Shown piece by piece: positions 23,901 through 35,400 of a stretch of DNA of 64,000 nt. Under the pieces are notes generated by a model. The model saw only the letters and a program-made list of their open reading frames with translations. It did not search any database and was not told the DNA's origin. Where the stretch lies: contig VTPC01004247.1 of the NCBI GenBank assembly GCA_011009095.1, positions 255,669-319,668 on the forward strand. Direction: 5' to 3'. The DNA is from Ignelater luminosus (taxonomy: Eukaryota > Arthropoda > Insecta > Coleoptera > Elateridae). The position numbers and the translations under genes are program-made. Within the stretch, counting starts at the first letter, position 1. Every line of letters starts with the position of its first letter.

Positions 23901-26112
23901 ATGAATGGATTATGTAAACTATACATTAACTGTTACAAATTCACATAGTCTTTTCGAAGTTATATATCAAGAATTCTTTGTTTGGATTTGCTGGTCTGGC
24001 ACAATTTAGCCCCACGCAAATCTTTTCTGATGTCGTTTTTGGTTTACAATATTTTATTGCAAGATCTTGAAAAAACTAAGTTGTTGTGGAAGTGTATTGC
24101 AAATTGACTTTATTCCTAAATGTATTTTCATAGAAAATAATTTTAATCTTTCTGTAACAAGTGTTTCACGTATTATGGTTATCTATTGTTATAAGACGTC
24201 TGCACTATTTAAGAGAGAAAGTTAATCCTTCAGGAAACAGAGCTAGACTTGCAAGTACGTCAGGTACGCTAATGTTATTGCAATTATCTACAAAAATAGT
24301 TTTTAACAAATGAGATAGCAAAATGTATGAATTTGTTAAGAATTGATGTTCTCAAGAAATACTGAACGATAGTGTTATAGTTTTGGGAGCATTTACCTGT
24401 GCTTTAGAGATTCAGTTACTTTTGGATTAGTAATTAGGTGTAATAGGAATGTTACAGTTTTGCTTCTCACTACAGTTTCTGTGCTTATTAATGTTAATAT
24501 AACCTTCTATGAATAGGTATCAATTTCTTTCTAGTTAATAGCAGTATAATAGACAGCTTTAGCCAAACACGCAAAGTCTAGAGACTAGAAGCATAAAATC
24601 TATTTAGTATTAAAAGGAAGACAAACATAATTTCAAAATAGTAAATTGTTAATAAACTGTGTTTTTGCCGTCTTTGGAGTAGAAATATACTGTCAGGTCA
24701 GCAAGTACAATTATAGGTACCTCTAGATATCAGAAGGAACAAAAATATGATAAGATGAAATTCGTCCTAATAGTAGGGAACGACAGTAAGATGCAAACCC
24801 TATTTCTCTATTTCTTTGGGATCTATATGATAACCGAGAGAATTCTTCGAAAATAAAAGCCATGTTATAGGGATCAATGTGTCTTGAATCTTTGAGTCTT
24901 GATTGATAAATTAAAATAAAAAGGTAACTTTCTTCCAAATTGTTATTGTTATTAATACTTGGAAGATCTCTGTGAAAATGCAAAATTCCCTTTATAAACA
25001 TTTAAACAGAAGAAAAGGAAATAAGTGACACTAATAAACAGTTAGGGTGCGGGTTCATATGTATTATGTGTACCTATTTGTTATTCATCGTAAATGTGTA
25101 TTTCAAGCATAAACTATTAGTAGTGCCGTAGTTATTTATGAATTTAAATATATTCAAAATAATTAAACTCATATGGTAGCAATTAATAGCATAAACCCGC
25201 ATGTTTACAGAGTTATATTACATATGTGTTAATCGAGAATCTTATGTATATATTTATTTCTGTATCATTATTAATTGATTTGTTAACTGATCGTTAAAAT
25301 TAAATTAAATTGTCATTTTGTTGCTATTGACTTGTTAACTACAATAAATTATATTTTATATAATTAAACGCAATGCATAGATTTTCTTCCTGCCTATTAA
25401 AACTAATATAAAACAAAGATAAAAATCAAAATCGATTTAACTAGATTATCTTACAAAAAAGTCATTCAAGGAGAATTAATTAAATAATTAATTAAAATTA
25501 CTTATACTTTAATTTACATTTTCTGCATTTTAATGTATTTTATTCAAGGAACAGATAATTCATAAATATTATTCTGACTTTTATGTAAGTAACTTGATAC
25601 CCTAATTAACTCATTAATATTTCTCAAGCAACATTCTAATTAACTTCAAATTTTAACACAAAATGCAGATAATAATTAAAACATCAATAATTAGGTCGAA
25701 ATAATCTTCCTGGGTTTTTAAATTCGAACTAAAAGTAAACATGAGTTTCTGCAGTTTTAATTAATTCTCTCTTATCAATTTGCAATAGACGATAAGTAAA
25801 AAAATAAATTTTTAACGTAAAAAGAAAAAAATGATATTTTTTTATTATTGTCGTCATAACTCCCTTCTTTTCAAGTCAGGGTTTTATCAGGCTAACCTTA
25901 TAATTGATATTTGTGGCTGAGGTCCCCAAGAAAATGAAATGGTTCCAGTCCAGTTGCGCTTTATCTCACCCCAAGATGTCTCCATAAACTCTGATTAGAG
26001 CAAGAATGCCGGAGCAATAATAGTATAGCAGGAGAGAGTTAATATTTGTGATAAAAAAAATCAGCTATATTAGAGAAGTCATTTTTCATCTGCTCTCTTT
26101 CCTTTGTTTCAG
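20938..26112. other. noncoding AT-rich DNA upstream of Abd-B
   Basis: No transposon recognised. An open stretch 21286-21432 (49 codons to TAG) follows a TTTATTTCCAG acceptor-like site; it is not recognised and may be chance. The block 22380-22560 is less AT-rich. The interval 25440-25700 is dense in ATTA/TAAT homeodomain cores (AATTAATTAAATAATTAATT near 25473). No function is claimed. Confidence 0.5.
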
Positions 26113-26204
26113 GCACATTTTTTTCTAGTACAAGTTTTCAACTAATGCTTCAAGCTGTTCGGAGACGTGGAAAGAGTTCTTCATCCTTTCGAGTTGTCTA
26201 GCAG
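26113..26204 (+). other. exon-like cassette A, noncoding or unknown
   Basis: A 92-nt segment between a pyrimidine-rich acceptor (CCTTTGTTTCAG) and a donor (GCAG then GTTAGTATA). It is less AT-rich than its flanks. No frame is open all the way through; the longest reads MLQAVRRRGKSSSSFRVV then stop. If spliced, it would more likely be a noncoding 5' exon or part of an lncRNA than a coding exon. Confidence 0.25.
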
Positions 26205-26819
26205 GTTAGTATAATCTAAATTAGATTATCGAATAAAATTAAAACCTGGTTTCAAAAATAACACTTTGATCAATAGCGACGTTGATACAATTCGTGTAGA
26301 ATTCCACAAGCAAACAGTTCAATATTCCGGAACGTGCTTGAAGCTTAAGCTAAAAGATTACACAATACTGCAGAACGAACTAATCTCGGATACGCCCCAA
26401 GACTATTTTCTACCTAAATTGAAATGGTTGTCGCATTTAGTCAAAACGTGAAAACATGGCAGTTAAAAGGAATTGTTATTTATTATATCAGCTGCTATGT
26501 ATATACAACAACAAAAAAATACAAGATCAAGTTAATACGCTTGAATCTCCTTTCATTTAATCTTTCATTATTTAATCTGTCACTCATTTACAGGAAGATG
26601 AGTTTATTTAGCTTCTCATAAAATGTAAACTTCTATGTGTATATAAACCACAAAACAGAAGCATGCTTGTTTTACGCATTTCCTCCTCTTTGTGGTATGG
26701 CTTAGAGACTTCTGGTTTTTAGTAATTAGAAGTTACAATAAAGTTAATGTGTATTTTCTTGATAACTTTAGTTATTTCATTAATTATCATAATTAAATTC
26801 TTAATTTGTTTATGTTTAG

Positions 26820-26866
26820 ACTCTCGAGAGTATTCCCTGGGTCAGCACTCGCCGGTTTCCACCAAG
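26820..26866 (+). other. exon-like cassette B, noncoding or unknown
   Basis: A 47-nt segment with a TTTATGTTTAG acceptor and an AAG/GTAGGT donor that matches the consensus well. It is markedly GC-richer than its surroundings, lies 615 bp downstream of cassette A and about 3.5 kb upstream of the Abd-B start codon. All three frames are open but too short to judge. Confidence 0.25.
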
Positions 26867-27479
26867 GTAGGTTATTATAAAAAGCAAACATTAAGAGTGA
26901 TTGCAATATAAAAATACAAAAGTCTATTTCAAAATGTCAAATTTTTAACCCTAAGTCAAAAATAATTCACATTGTATGTTATGCTGCAATGCAGAATAAT
27001 TTTGTTTCGTTTCATTACATACTGCCTACGTTGCTGCTGTAATTAACATTAATCGGCTTTCAGGCATAGCCATTGAAACCTTTTAAATTATGCAACGTTG
27101 GCATTAAATGGGTATAGGATATGGAAACTATAAGCAAACAACTTCCACCGATAAATGCTACCAAACGACTGTATTATTTATCACTACTGGCGTTTTAATT
27201 ACCTGAGTATAAAGAATTTAAAAATATTCAATTTTTATATTATTAATACAAATTCACGTTAATAGAGATCACACATGTAAACAAAAACATTTTTTTGGGC
27301 GATTCTACCTCTTTTCAGATTGTTGGGTTTTAAACTTTGACCCTAATATGTGTAGAGAGGGTTTATGTCCCTAGTTAAATGCTTTGCAGCAGTAAAATTT
27401 AAAAATGTATGTATATTGAATGGTTTGTATGCCAGAGATGTGCCTGCATTACGTTATCCAATTTCCATGTGACAGCAAA

Positions 27480-27640
27480 TCGTTCATGGCGGGTATCCGA
27501 GCGCAACGAATTGAGCTTTCATCCAATATGTAGTTAGTGACGGGCGCCGTACTGCAATATTGGCTCACACCCCCGCAACCAGGGCGGAGATATGCGCCAT
27601 GCTGTATGCACTACCATATTTGATGGCTGTGTGCCAATAC
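27480..27640. promoter_or_regulatory. candidate Polycomb-response-type element (GCCAT cluster)
   Basis: Three copies of the Pleiohomeotic core GCCAT or its complement lie within 142 bp: ATGGC at 27486, GCCAT at 27596 and ATGGC at 27623. They sit in a CpG-bearing island (GGGCGCCG, GGGCGGAG) inside AT-rich DNA, about 2.7 kb upstream of the Abd-B start codon. Hox genes are classic Polycomb targets. Assignment is inference from motif clustering and position; GAGA-type motifs are not obvious here. Confidence 0.25.
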
Positions 27641-28439
27641 GAAAATTTAGGCATCTTTAAGGTATTTACCATAAGTTGTTATCCGAAAGAGTGTTGAAAC
27701 ATCTGAAAAAAATATAAAAATTGACAAAAAACTTTATTACTGATAAAATCTTAAAAGTTCTCGTACAAATGACCTTTTTTAGATTTTTATTGTTGAAAAC
27801 TATTTCTTATAATTCATTAGTAACGTTCATTAATATCTTCTGCAACTCTTTTAAAATTGTTGTTTTAGTTTTTCATTTGATTTTAAAATATCTAAACAAT
27901 ATCATTTGTTCAGAAATGTAAAAATAGCTTTTGAACTTATCTTTCCCTTTGAAAAAAAGATGAAGTTTTATCAAATTCTTTGACGGCTTTCAAAGTCAGA
28001 AGTTTTGACAGTAAAAATAAAATTTGTACTTTCAAACTTTCAATTGCAAGTTTAGCAAGTATGCAATCATTAACTACGTCTTACCATGTAATACGTTGTT
28101 GTACATTATACAAAATTTGATATCTTTACAATAAAAGTGCTGATTTTGACATCTGCATTTTTGCACTCGATAAGAAAAAAATTCACCCCAATTCTTCTAA
28201 AAATAATAGAACAGAAAAATACGTCAAATTTTCTATGATTTACGTTTTTTTATTTCTTTTAGTAGAAGGGTTTCTGTTCGTGATATATATCATAAATGTA
28301 ACAGAATAGTACGCTATAAAATAAAAAAAAGTTTACGCTAATTTTTTTCTAATTACTTTGAGATTGACAAGATTGAACCATTTCTAAATTCAACCCTTAT
28401 TGCAATAATTGAATGTTTCATGCGTAAAACAATTAATCA

Positions 28440-28840
28440 ATAAAAATCAAATCAAACTAAAAAAATTGCCCGCGGCAATAAAGCTCGTATAACAACTCAA
28501 ATATTTATATGCATTTAGCGTTTCTATTTACCAATAACAATCATAAATTTTCCCACATCGGTTCCTAAGCAGGGCCATTACTCCTTCTTGGTCTCATAAT
28601 ATAGTAACAACAAGCGCGCCCGATCGCTCCATCAGTAGCGAAACTCCGCGAAATTATGACTGTTGTAATGGGTCATTAATTCAAGTGTTATCGTTTATTC
28701 ATAGATCATTAAATCATCAGATGTTGTACTATACTCGTAGTTACCACTACTATACAGGTCGTATCACAATAAAAGTTTAAAGTTACCTGGCTCGTAATGA
28801 ACGTATATCTCAATGGGCCTATAAAATAACAAACACGGTT
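28440..28840. promoter_or_regulatory. candidate promoter-proximal regulatory block
   Basis: Less AT-rich than its flanks, non-repetitive, and carries CAATAAAGC (Caudal-type), TATGCATTTAG, GGCCATTA (GCCAT core) and CGCGCCCGATCG. It lies 1.5-1.9 kb upstream of the Abd-B start codon. The call rests only on composition and motifs. Confidence 0.2.
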
Positions 28841-30172
28841 CATGAATTCTTTTATAAACAAATTATTTAAATAAATCAACTTCAGTCAAATCAAATCCAT
28901 GACTATAAAATAAAATCTTAAACGATATGCAAACAAATCTCAATTTTTTTTTAAATTTTTCAAAATACTCCCAAGACATTCAATATTCATTTTACCTATA
29001 AACTTCGCACAAAGATGCCCTAAATTTAACAATGAACAACCAAGGACATTTTTTACGTTACAAAAAATTCATATTAATAATCATAATATTTTATATATAT
29101 TGCATAATCTTTAAGGGTCCGCTTTTTTTTCTAAGTTTACTCAAAATAGAACTCAACTTTAATCAAAAAAGAAAAAAAGATATCATTCGCTCCAAAATTG
29201 GAAACATTTAATTAAAGGAATACGCTCTGACTTTACCGGTATTGTTGTCTTTGTTGCACTCGAAGACACCGTTCCTACTGATAGTAGATAGTTTCTACTG
29301 CATTGATACGAGGTTTTATATCGAAGCGGTTCCGACGGGTAGCCGCTAGATCGCACGCGCGTCGCCGATCTGAACCGACTGTATTAGGCGCGAGGACTGC
29401 GCGCTGCGCGACTTCAGTATGTGTTTGCAACCTGTACGTTGCTGTCAGTTGCCACGTACGTGTGCTCATATGACATCGCGAGATCAAACAGATCTTAACA
29501 AGAAGAATTTTTAAAGAAATCTGACAATTAACAAAAATTGTGAAAAAATACAGTCCACCAGAAAATTCATAAATCTGCCCATTGAGAATTTATAAAAACT
29601 ATTTCAATTGGTCCACTGGACCCTTGGTGTGAAAAGATAGTGTCAGGTTGTTTATAGTGCCGTGCTATTGTTAACAGCGGTATTTTTGTATCTTTATTAG
29701 GGGTTGTCATCCCGATGGGACTTGACCTACTGTCTGAAATAACAAAAAATAAATAGTTGGAAATACAAACTGAAATCTGTGTTCGTTTAAACTTAGCAAA
29801 AAGTGTCCTACCATCACATCAAAATTATGACCACCAATAAATTAATTTATGGCTCATAAACTTGTGTAGCTGTATACATTGTGTATGATTTTGATTTATG
29901 TTTGAGTTTACACCTGAAGTGTGGTCAATTAACGTGATGACACAGTGACATTAATATTAACCTTCGATAATTTTCATGCATCTATCAGTGGAAGTTGAAT
30001 TGACTTTTGTAATTAATTAATTGTTGTATAAGACTTAGTTTCTAAAAAGGTACTGTTTGTTTCATAATTGCTGTTACGCATCATCCCTCTATTGGAACTC
30101 TAACGTGCATATCCTTTCGACGTTTGGCCCGCAACTGGGTTGCCCGCGTGTTTTTGATCCCCGCCACCTCCG

Positions 30173-30181
30173 ATGCTGTGA
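30173..30181 (+). promoter_or_regulatory. minimal upstream ORF in the Abd-B leader
   Basis: ATG CTG TGA, a two-codon upstream ORF 139 nt before the Abd-B start codon. It would matter only if the leader is transcribed through this point. Confidence 0.3.
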
Positions 30182-30251
30182 TCCCCTCGCGCGATCATCA
30201 TCCTCACCATCGCGGACCCCGTGGCGTGCGCCGCGCCCACCCTGTACGACC

Positions 30252-30308
30252 ATGTGCATCCCCCCGGATCCTCCCCAGCCACCGGAGCGGGGACTTCCAC
30301 CGGGGTGA
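30252..30308 (+). promoter_or_regulatory. 18-codon upstream ORF in the Abd-B leader
   Basis: ATG at 30252 opens MCIPPDPPQPPERGLPPG and stops at TGA 30306-30308, only 11 nt before the Abd-B ATG at 30320. It lies in a different frame from Abd-B. A proline-rich uORF ending this close could damp or gate translation of the main frame, by analogy with other long, structured Hox leaders. Whether it is in the mRNA depends on the unmapped transcription start. Confidence 0.35.
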
Positions 30309-30319
30309 CGTGGTGGTCA

Positions 30320-31091
30320 ATGATGAACGGAGGTTTATACGAAGAAAGCCCCCCGCCAGCCCCTCAGACAGCAAGCACGCCGATCAGCAACAGCGGTATG
30401 ACAAGTCCTGCCACAGCACCACCTCATACAGTCACAACATCAGCTACTTCTAGCTCTTCACCTTCTAGCGTAACCAGTAATAGTGGGTCTGCGGGGCCTT
30501 TGCACATACCAGCAAAAAGAATAACTTCCGGGTATGGGGAATGTGCAGAGCCGAGTGTCATTAGGCACTCGCATCATGGACAGCCCTGGAATTATTCCCC
30601 ATCAGATAGCCATCATGCAGGAGCAACAGCATTTGAACCAACAGTCGGTTTAAATCATCACCAATATGCTAATGCTCCTACATACTATAACCTCGCTGCA
30701 GACCCCTCAGGGGGTCGAGATAGTCGTAAGGCTGCCGCGCTATCTTTCTGGTCTCCAGCTGCTACTGTAGCCGGAGGCGGTACTCCAGAGTACAAATACT
30801 CTAGTGTATCAGCTGCTGGTCCTAGCGTAGATCCAGCAGTATCGTCTTGTCACCAAAGCTTTTCTTCCTCCTCATGGTGTAATTACTCTCCATACTCTTC
30901 GGCAGCCAGACACCCCGTGGAGGCTCATCAGCCCGTCCCGTACTTAACTCCTTCAGATGAGCGTGGCCGAGTAGCAGCTGCTGCTGCCATGGTTGCAGAA
31001 AGCGCGGGGTTTGGTCATCCTCACGATGGTGGTTATGGACTGAGAAATTATGGACCTGAACCAGTTCCTACTGGGCCGTATCCACCACCAG
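30320..31091 (+). CDS. Abd-B: Abdominal-B, exon 1 (N-terminal transactivation region)
   Basis: Encodes residues 1-257 plus the first base of codon 258 of the posterior Hox transcription factor that specifies posterior abdominal and genital segments. Start: tandem ATG-ATG at 30320, the first in-frame ATG after a stop at 30179; the frame is open upstream but without ATG. Visible blocks: GGLYEESPPPAP at 4-15, matching YEDPPPVP of Drosophila Abd-B; a Ser/Thr/Pro-rich stretch 28-58; PLHIPAKR at 60-67, matching PLHIPAIR in fly; QPWNYSPSD at 88-96; SFWSP; WCNYSPY followed by SSAARH; and an alanine-rich helix-like segment after PSDERGRV. The tail is rich in Gly, Pro and Tyr. The exon ends CCACCACCAG with donor GTACGATG (phase 1); reading through gives TMLLII and a stop at 31132. 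Identity is very secure; the exact N-terminus less so. Confidence 0.9.
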
Positions 31092-31400
31092 GTACGATGT
31101 TATTAATAATTTATTACTTACTAACCTGTTAAGTGGATATTCAGATTGTTTATTGATTTATGCAAATTTTTTCAAGTTCAAATCACTTTTTAAAGTTTTA
31201 TTTCTATTTAGATTTCATCACGAAAATTTAAATTCGCATAAACTAAATTTGTTCTCGTAAGTTACGTTTAGAATAGTCAATATTTAATTGATTAAATACG
31301 TATTGAATTTAGCCTGTTGATGTATGATTGGTATTTACATTATTTATTTTATATAATTTGTATATGCACCGATAGATGGCATAGTAATCTCAAAACCTAA

Positions 31401-31409
31401 TATAAATAG
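31401..31409 (+). promoter_or_regulatory. TATA-box-like motif in the Abd-B intron
   Basis: TATAAATAG, a full match to the TATA consensus, 310 bp into the intron, followed by a GC-richer stretch to about 31550. It could drive a short Abd-B form lacking exon 1, as alternative promoters do in Drosophila. It could also be part of an old solo LTR: TGTTGATG lies upstream at 31315 and GATAGATGGC just before. No flanking duplication was found for an LTR. Confidence 0.2.
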
Positions 31410-32339
31410 CTCGGGTATGTTAGCTCACGTAACACAACCAGCACCAACACACACATGCGAATATAGAGGGGTCGGGCGATGGACCCTCGTATAGGTTCTT
31501 ACGAACGAGGTCAATATTTCAAGTTGCTTGGATAGAAAACGAACTGGCGAAGAGAAGAAACATTCTTTTTATTTAAAAAAAAAGATAATTATATTAAGCT
31601 TTAATTATGGTATTTATGTATGAGAAAGTAAACAGTTCAATTTTTTAGGTGTATGAGAAATTTACTGTTAAGCACGTCTCAACAGAGATAAGAAGTTTGT
31701 TTATAATTATTTCGTCAGTTACGTAATGTTTTAATATCAACTTTCTCTAGCTAAAAGTGAATTCTGTGGAATTTATAGTAAGAAGAAATGTATATTTTGC
31801 ACATTAAGATATGCAGTGTGATACATTAATCGCGTAATTCCCAAACAAGCTATAAAACGATTTTAGGGCTATAAACCAAATTATTTCTATTTATAAAGTA
31901 TTTTATAGACGTGTAATAATAATTAATAGCTCTTCATTCAGCATTTTTAAATGACTTCATTGTCTAGGTCAGTTTTATTACATAGTAAAAGTATAATAGT
32001 AAAGCTGCCGTTTTGCCATACTTATTGCATTCGTAAATGCATCATATCTGACCAATCACATCTTAATTAACTACTTCTAATTAAAGTATGGATCATGCGT
32101 GTTTTACATTACCACTTTACTTAGTATAAATTGATCATAGATTGTTAATGTACCGGAAATTATAGACAGTTAAAGTACTTTATGCCGATTTTAAATTAGT
32201 ATCCTCATTGACGACCTTTTATCTAAAAAAAATATTCGAAACTTTCCAATACTTAAACTCAGCACCAAAATACTATCACTAGTTAACGGTTGTAGTATAA
32301 GCAGAAACATATTTATATTAGTTGGCGCGTAGTATAGAA

Positions 32340-32480
32340 CGACCAAGAATATCGACCCCCACATTACAACAGATGACGTCACTCGACACTAACGTGACCG
32401 CACAGCTGACTGTCACTTGTCACGCACTGGGCTGTTTGAGAGAGTTGTAGAATACAAGCCGGCACAAGTGGAAATCTGTT
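32340..32480. promoter_or_regulatory. CRE-bearing GC-richer island in the Abd-B intron
   Basis: A perfect TGACGTCA octamer at 32374-32381 lies in a GC-richer island that also carries several GTGAC/GTCAC half-like sites and CACGCAC. CREB/ATF-family binding is possible. An enhancer role is inference from composition and position. Confidence 0.25.
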
Positions 32481-35400
32481 GCTGCAATTTCCTTATTTTG
32501 TTTTAGACACACAGTCAACTTGGATTTTTGGCCTGGAAAAATCGCTTAATCGGGTCTTTTCAGAATGTATATTGTTATGGAAATTTAATTCAAGTAAAAT
32601 AGTTAAGATATTCAACAATTTCAAGTATTTTCCATTTTCAAAACGTTTCGAGTTTTTTAAGTTCAATTTTTAATTTAATTTATTCGGGAGTTTATTTCAA
32701 TTTTTATTCATGTATTAAATTTTAAAAACCGATTCATGATCAGAAAACTAGTTTTTGACTGATTGATTCAAATTTTGCACAGAATCTTGCTTTATTTTGA
32801 TTACATACCCTTACAGGAATGTGTTTAGGAAACTAAATTGTCTTAAGTGACGAAAAATTTAGATAGAACTAGTTCACAGAAAATTAACCTTTGCTGATTT
32901 TGAATTGTTGATTAAGCTGTTGTAACATCTACGCAATAATAATGGTTTGAAACGACACTGTTGTCATATCTCTTATTTATCTTACTACGTGCGCAGTACT
33001 TATTAAAAAATAATATTTAATATTACAACCAAACCAGGGAAAACTATTTTAATACGGAAGAATTTGTGAAGTTTGTTCCTACAACTCCACAATTATCAAA
33101 GTACTGCGTAATAGTACACAGAAACTTCCAAAATACGGATTCCCTTTTTGCTGACTGTACAAACTTTTACCAACTGTTACAAACTTTTAATTAATATCTC
33201 AGAAACATGAATGTAAATGGTTACATGCACGTTTGGGGTACGCATTTGAAGACTAAATTGTTGTACGACTGTTTCCTTTAACTGGTTTAATTAGTTGTAG
33301 TAGAATGCATCCAGTACAGCCATTGGTTTTGTAAGTTTTGATTTTGATCAGTAAATGAAGAATTTTTAATTTTTTAAAATTAGATTTGAAAACTATAAAT
33401 TCAGTAAATAATTAGGATTCAAAATAAAAACTTGAATTGTTTCTCGCTCGCGTAGCTGTTAGCCTTCCTGAAGTCGAGCTTTCCAAAATCTTGTTTAAAA
33501 TGGTAATTCAGATTAATTTGATTTACTTCGTTCTAAAAGCAAACAATTTAATTCCTGTTATTTAATAAATTTAATATGAATGAGACTCATTCTTAAATAT
33601 TTCCAAATTGTAATTAGAAGTAATTACAATGTAAGGAAATTTGAATGTGTTCACTGAGGAGTACCGGGAGCAGTCAGTTACTCTAAGAATGCCAACAATG
33701 AGATCATCACATATCGGAACGTTTTAACATTCCGTTACACTAGTATCATTCTTTCTATCTAATCATTTGGCGTAAGAAGCGATAAAATATTTGTTTCGTG
33801 ATTGATTAGGAAGTATCTTCTTTGACCTTCACACCTATTATTTGTTAGTCAGGCAATGTTCAATATTGTTGTTTTGATTTGATATCTAATGTCCAAAGTT
33901 TCAATTGGTTGATGAAGTATCATTTAAGTCTCAGCAAAAATAATCAATTTACTGTTGGTTTCAAAATTATCTAGGACAATATACCATGAAGATTTGAGAA
34001 AAAAATCTTACTATATCTAAAGCAGTTATACTTCATATGTCATTGCTAGTCTTCAAAAACTAAGATAGAGAGAAGGTTTATTCACTAATTATTGCTAGCC
34101 AGTTAATAACTTGAAATGTATTATTTCACAATTTATTCCCATTATCTAGAAATAAAAGCAGTTTCAAGTTTTGCCCAGTTTCAAAAGAAGTTTCAAAAAC
34201 GGACTATCTGACAGTGAAGACTATTCTCAGCAAAACTATATATAATACTATTAATGTTACCCTTTTACAAATTTATGTCAAAATCAGCCCTTGGTCTTGG
34301 AGGTTATGATTTCCGTAGCTTAGATGGTGAGCCAAGACCTATGAAAGTCTTGGTTTTGGTTTTAGTTTTAGTTCTGTCTTTGCGAAACCTAGAAAACCTT
34401 ACATTTAAAAATAGAAAAAATTAAAAAGAAAAGAATTTTAGACAAAATATCAATCTTTGGTTATATTTTCTTTTTGTAAGTTAACTTCAGTTTTCTTGTC
34501 TTTAATGTTGTTTTATTGATACACACTGTTTTTAGAACTTGTAAATGGTCTCTAGAAGCTTATATCAGCTTATATTTCTCATATGTCATTGTGTTTGATA
34601 TATGATAGCAGTAGTGTTTTGAGTAAAAATAAATAGATTAAACGATCGAATATCCTAAAATACAAAGGTTTACCCTTTGGGTTTGTATATTATGTTTGAA
34701 TAAAGATACTGCAAAATACACGCTAAGCGTTCCAAGTAATTTCTGTGGACTAGTTGAGTGCCTCCTAACTGTTGGATGCTGTTCACATAAATGCATGTCT
34801 GGTAATACAATTTTCCAAAATATCAAAAAAAAACAAATCCTGAATTAGTTCAAATAATAAGAGAAAAGATTTGGTAACAGGACCAAGACTAATTTCTAAT
34901 TTCCTTACAATAATTTGTTGGATTTCTTTTAGCAGACAATAGCAAAGCAGTTACATATATCTTTATCTCCAAAAATATTAAGACTGCTATTTTTGAAAAC
35001 AGTAACAGTGAAAAAATAAAAATTAATTAATTATGTCTATACTATTGAATTTCTCAAGAACTTTCTTTAAAAAACTAGAATGTCGAAAATTCACATTTTT
35101 AAATGTTTTGTTCAAAATTGGGATCATCATTTTTAGCTTCATTTAAATTTACAGTTCTACGTCTTCATTCATTGCTTGTCCGAAAGAAATGGTTTCAGAA
35201 ATACGCCACATGAAAGAAAATGTATTTTCCGTTCTTTCTCTGATTGTTTTTGATACCTGTAGTTTCGTAGATGATAACTCATTATTTCTACCATTAATGC
35301 TTTGAAACCCCCATTTAATTGCTTGCAATGGTTTTATTCGACAAATTACCATTTCGGCTGATTACTACACATACAACATGCATCTATTTTCCCGGAACCA

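Larger units (their letters stand above)
29260..30319 (+). promoter_or_regulatory. putative Abd-B promoter and 5' leader
   Basis: A CpG-rich patch at 29320-29470 (GCGCGAGGACTGCGCGCTGC and similar) stands out from the AT-rich surroundings. A second GC-rich stretch, 30120-30319, leads directly into the first coding exon. No TATA box was seen; insect Hox promoters are often TATA-less. The start site cannot be placed, and a spliced leader is possible. The frame of Abd-B is open back to the TGA at 30179-30181 but contains no ATG before 30320. Confidence 0.4.

Noticed and set aside
24723..25001. 92-codon ATG frame on the minus strand
   Set aside because: No recognisable domain; roughly one frame of this length is expected by chance in 64 kb of this composition.
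30221..30319. Upstream start for Abd-B at 30221
   Set aside because: The codon there is GTG. The first in-frame ATG is at 30320, where the residues conserved with Drosophila begin.
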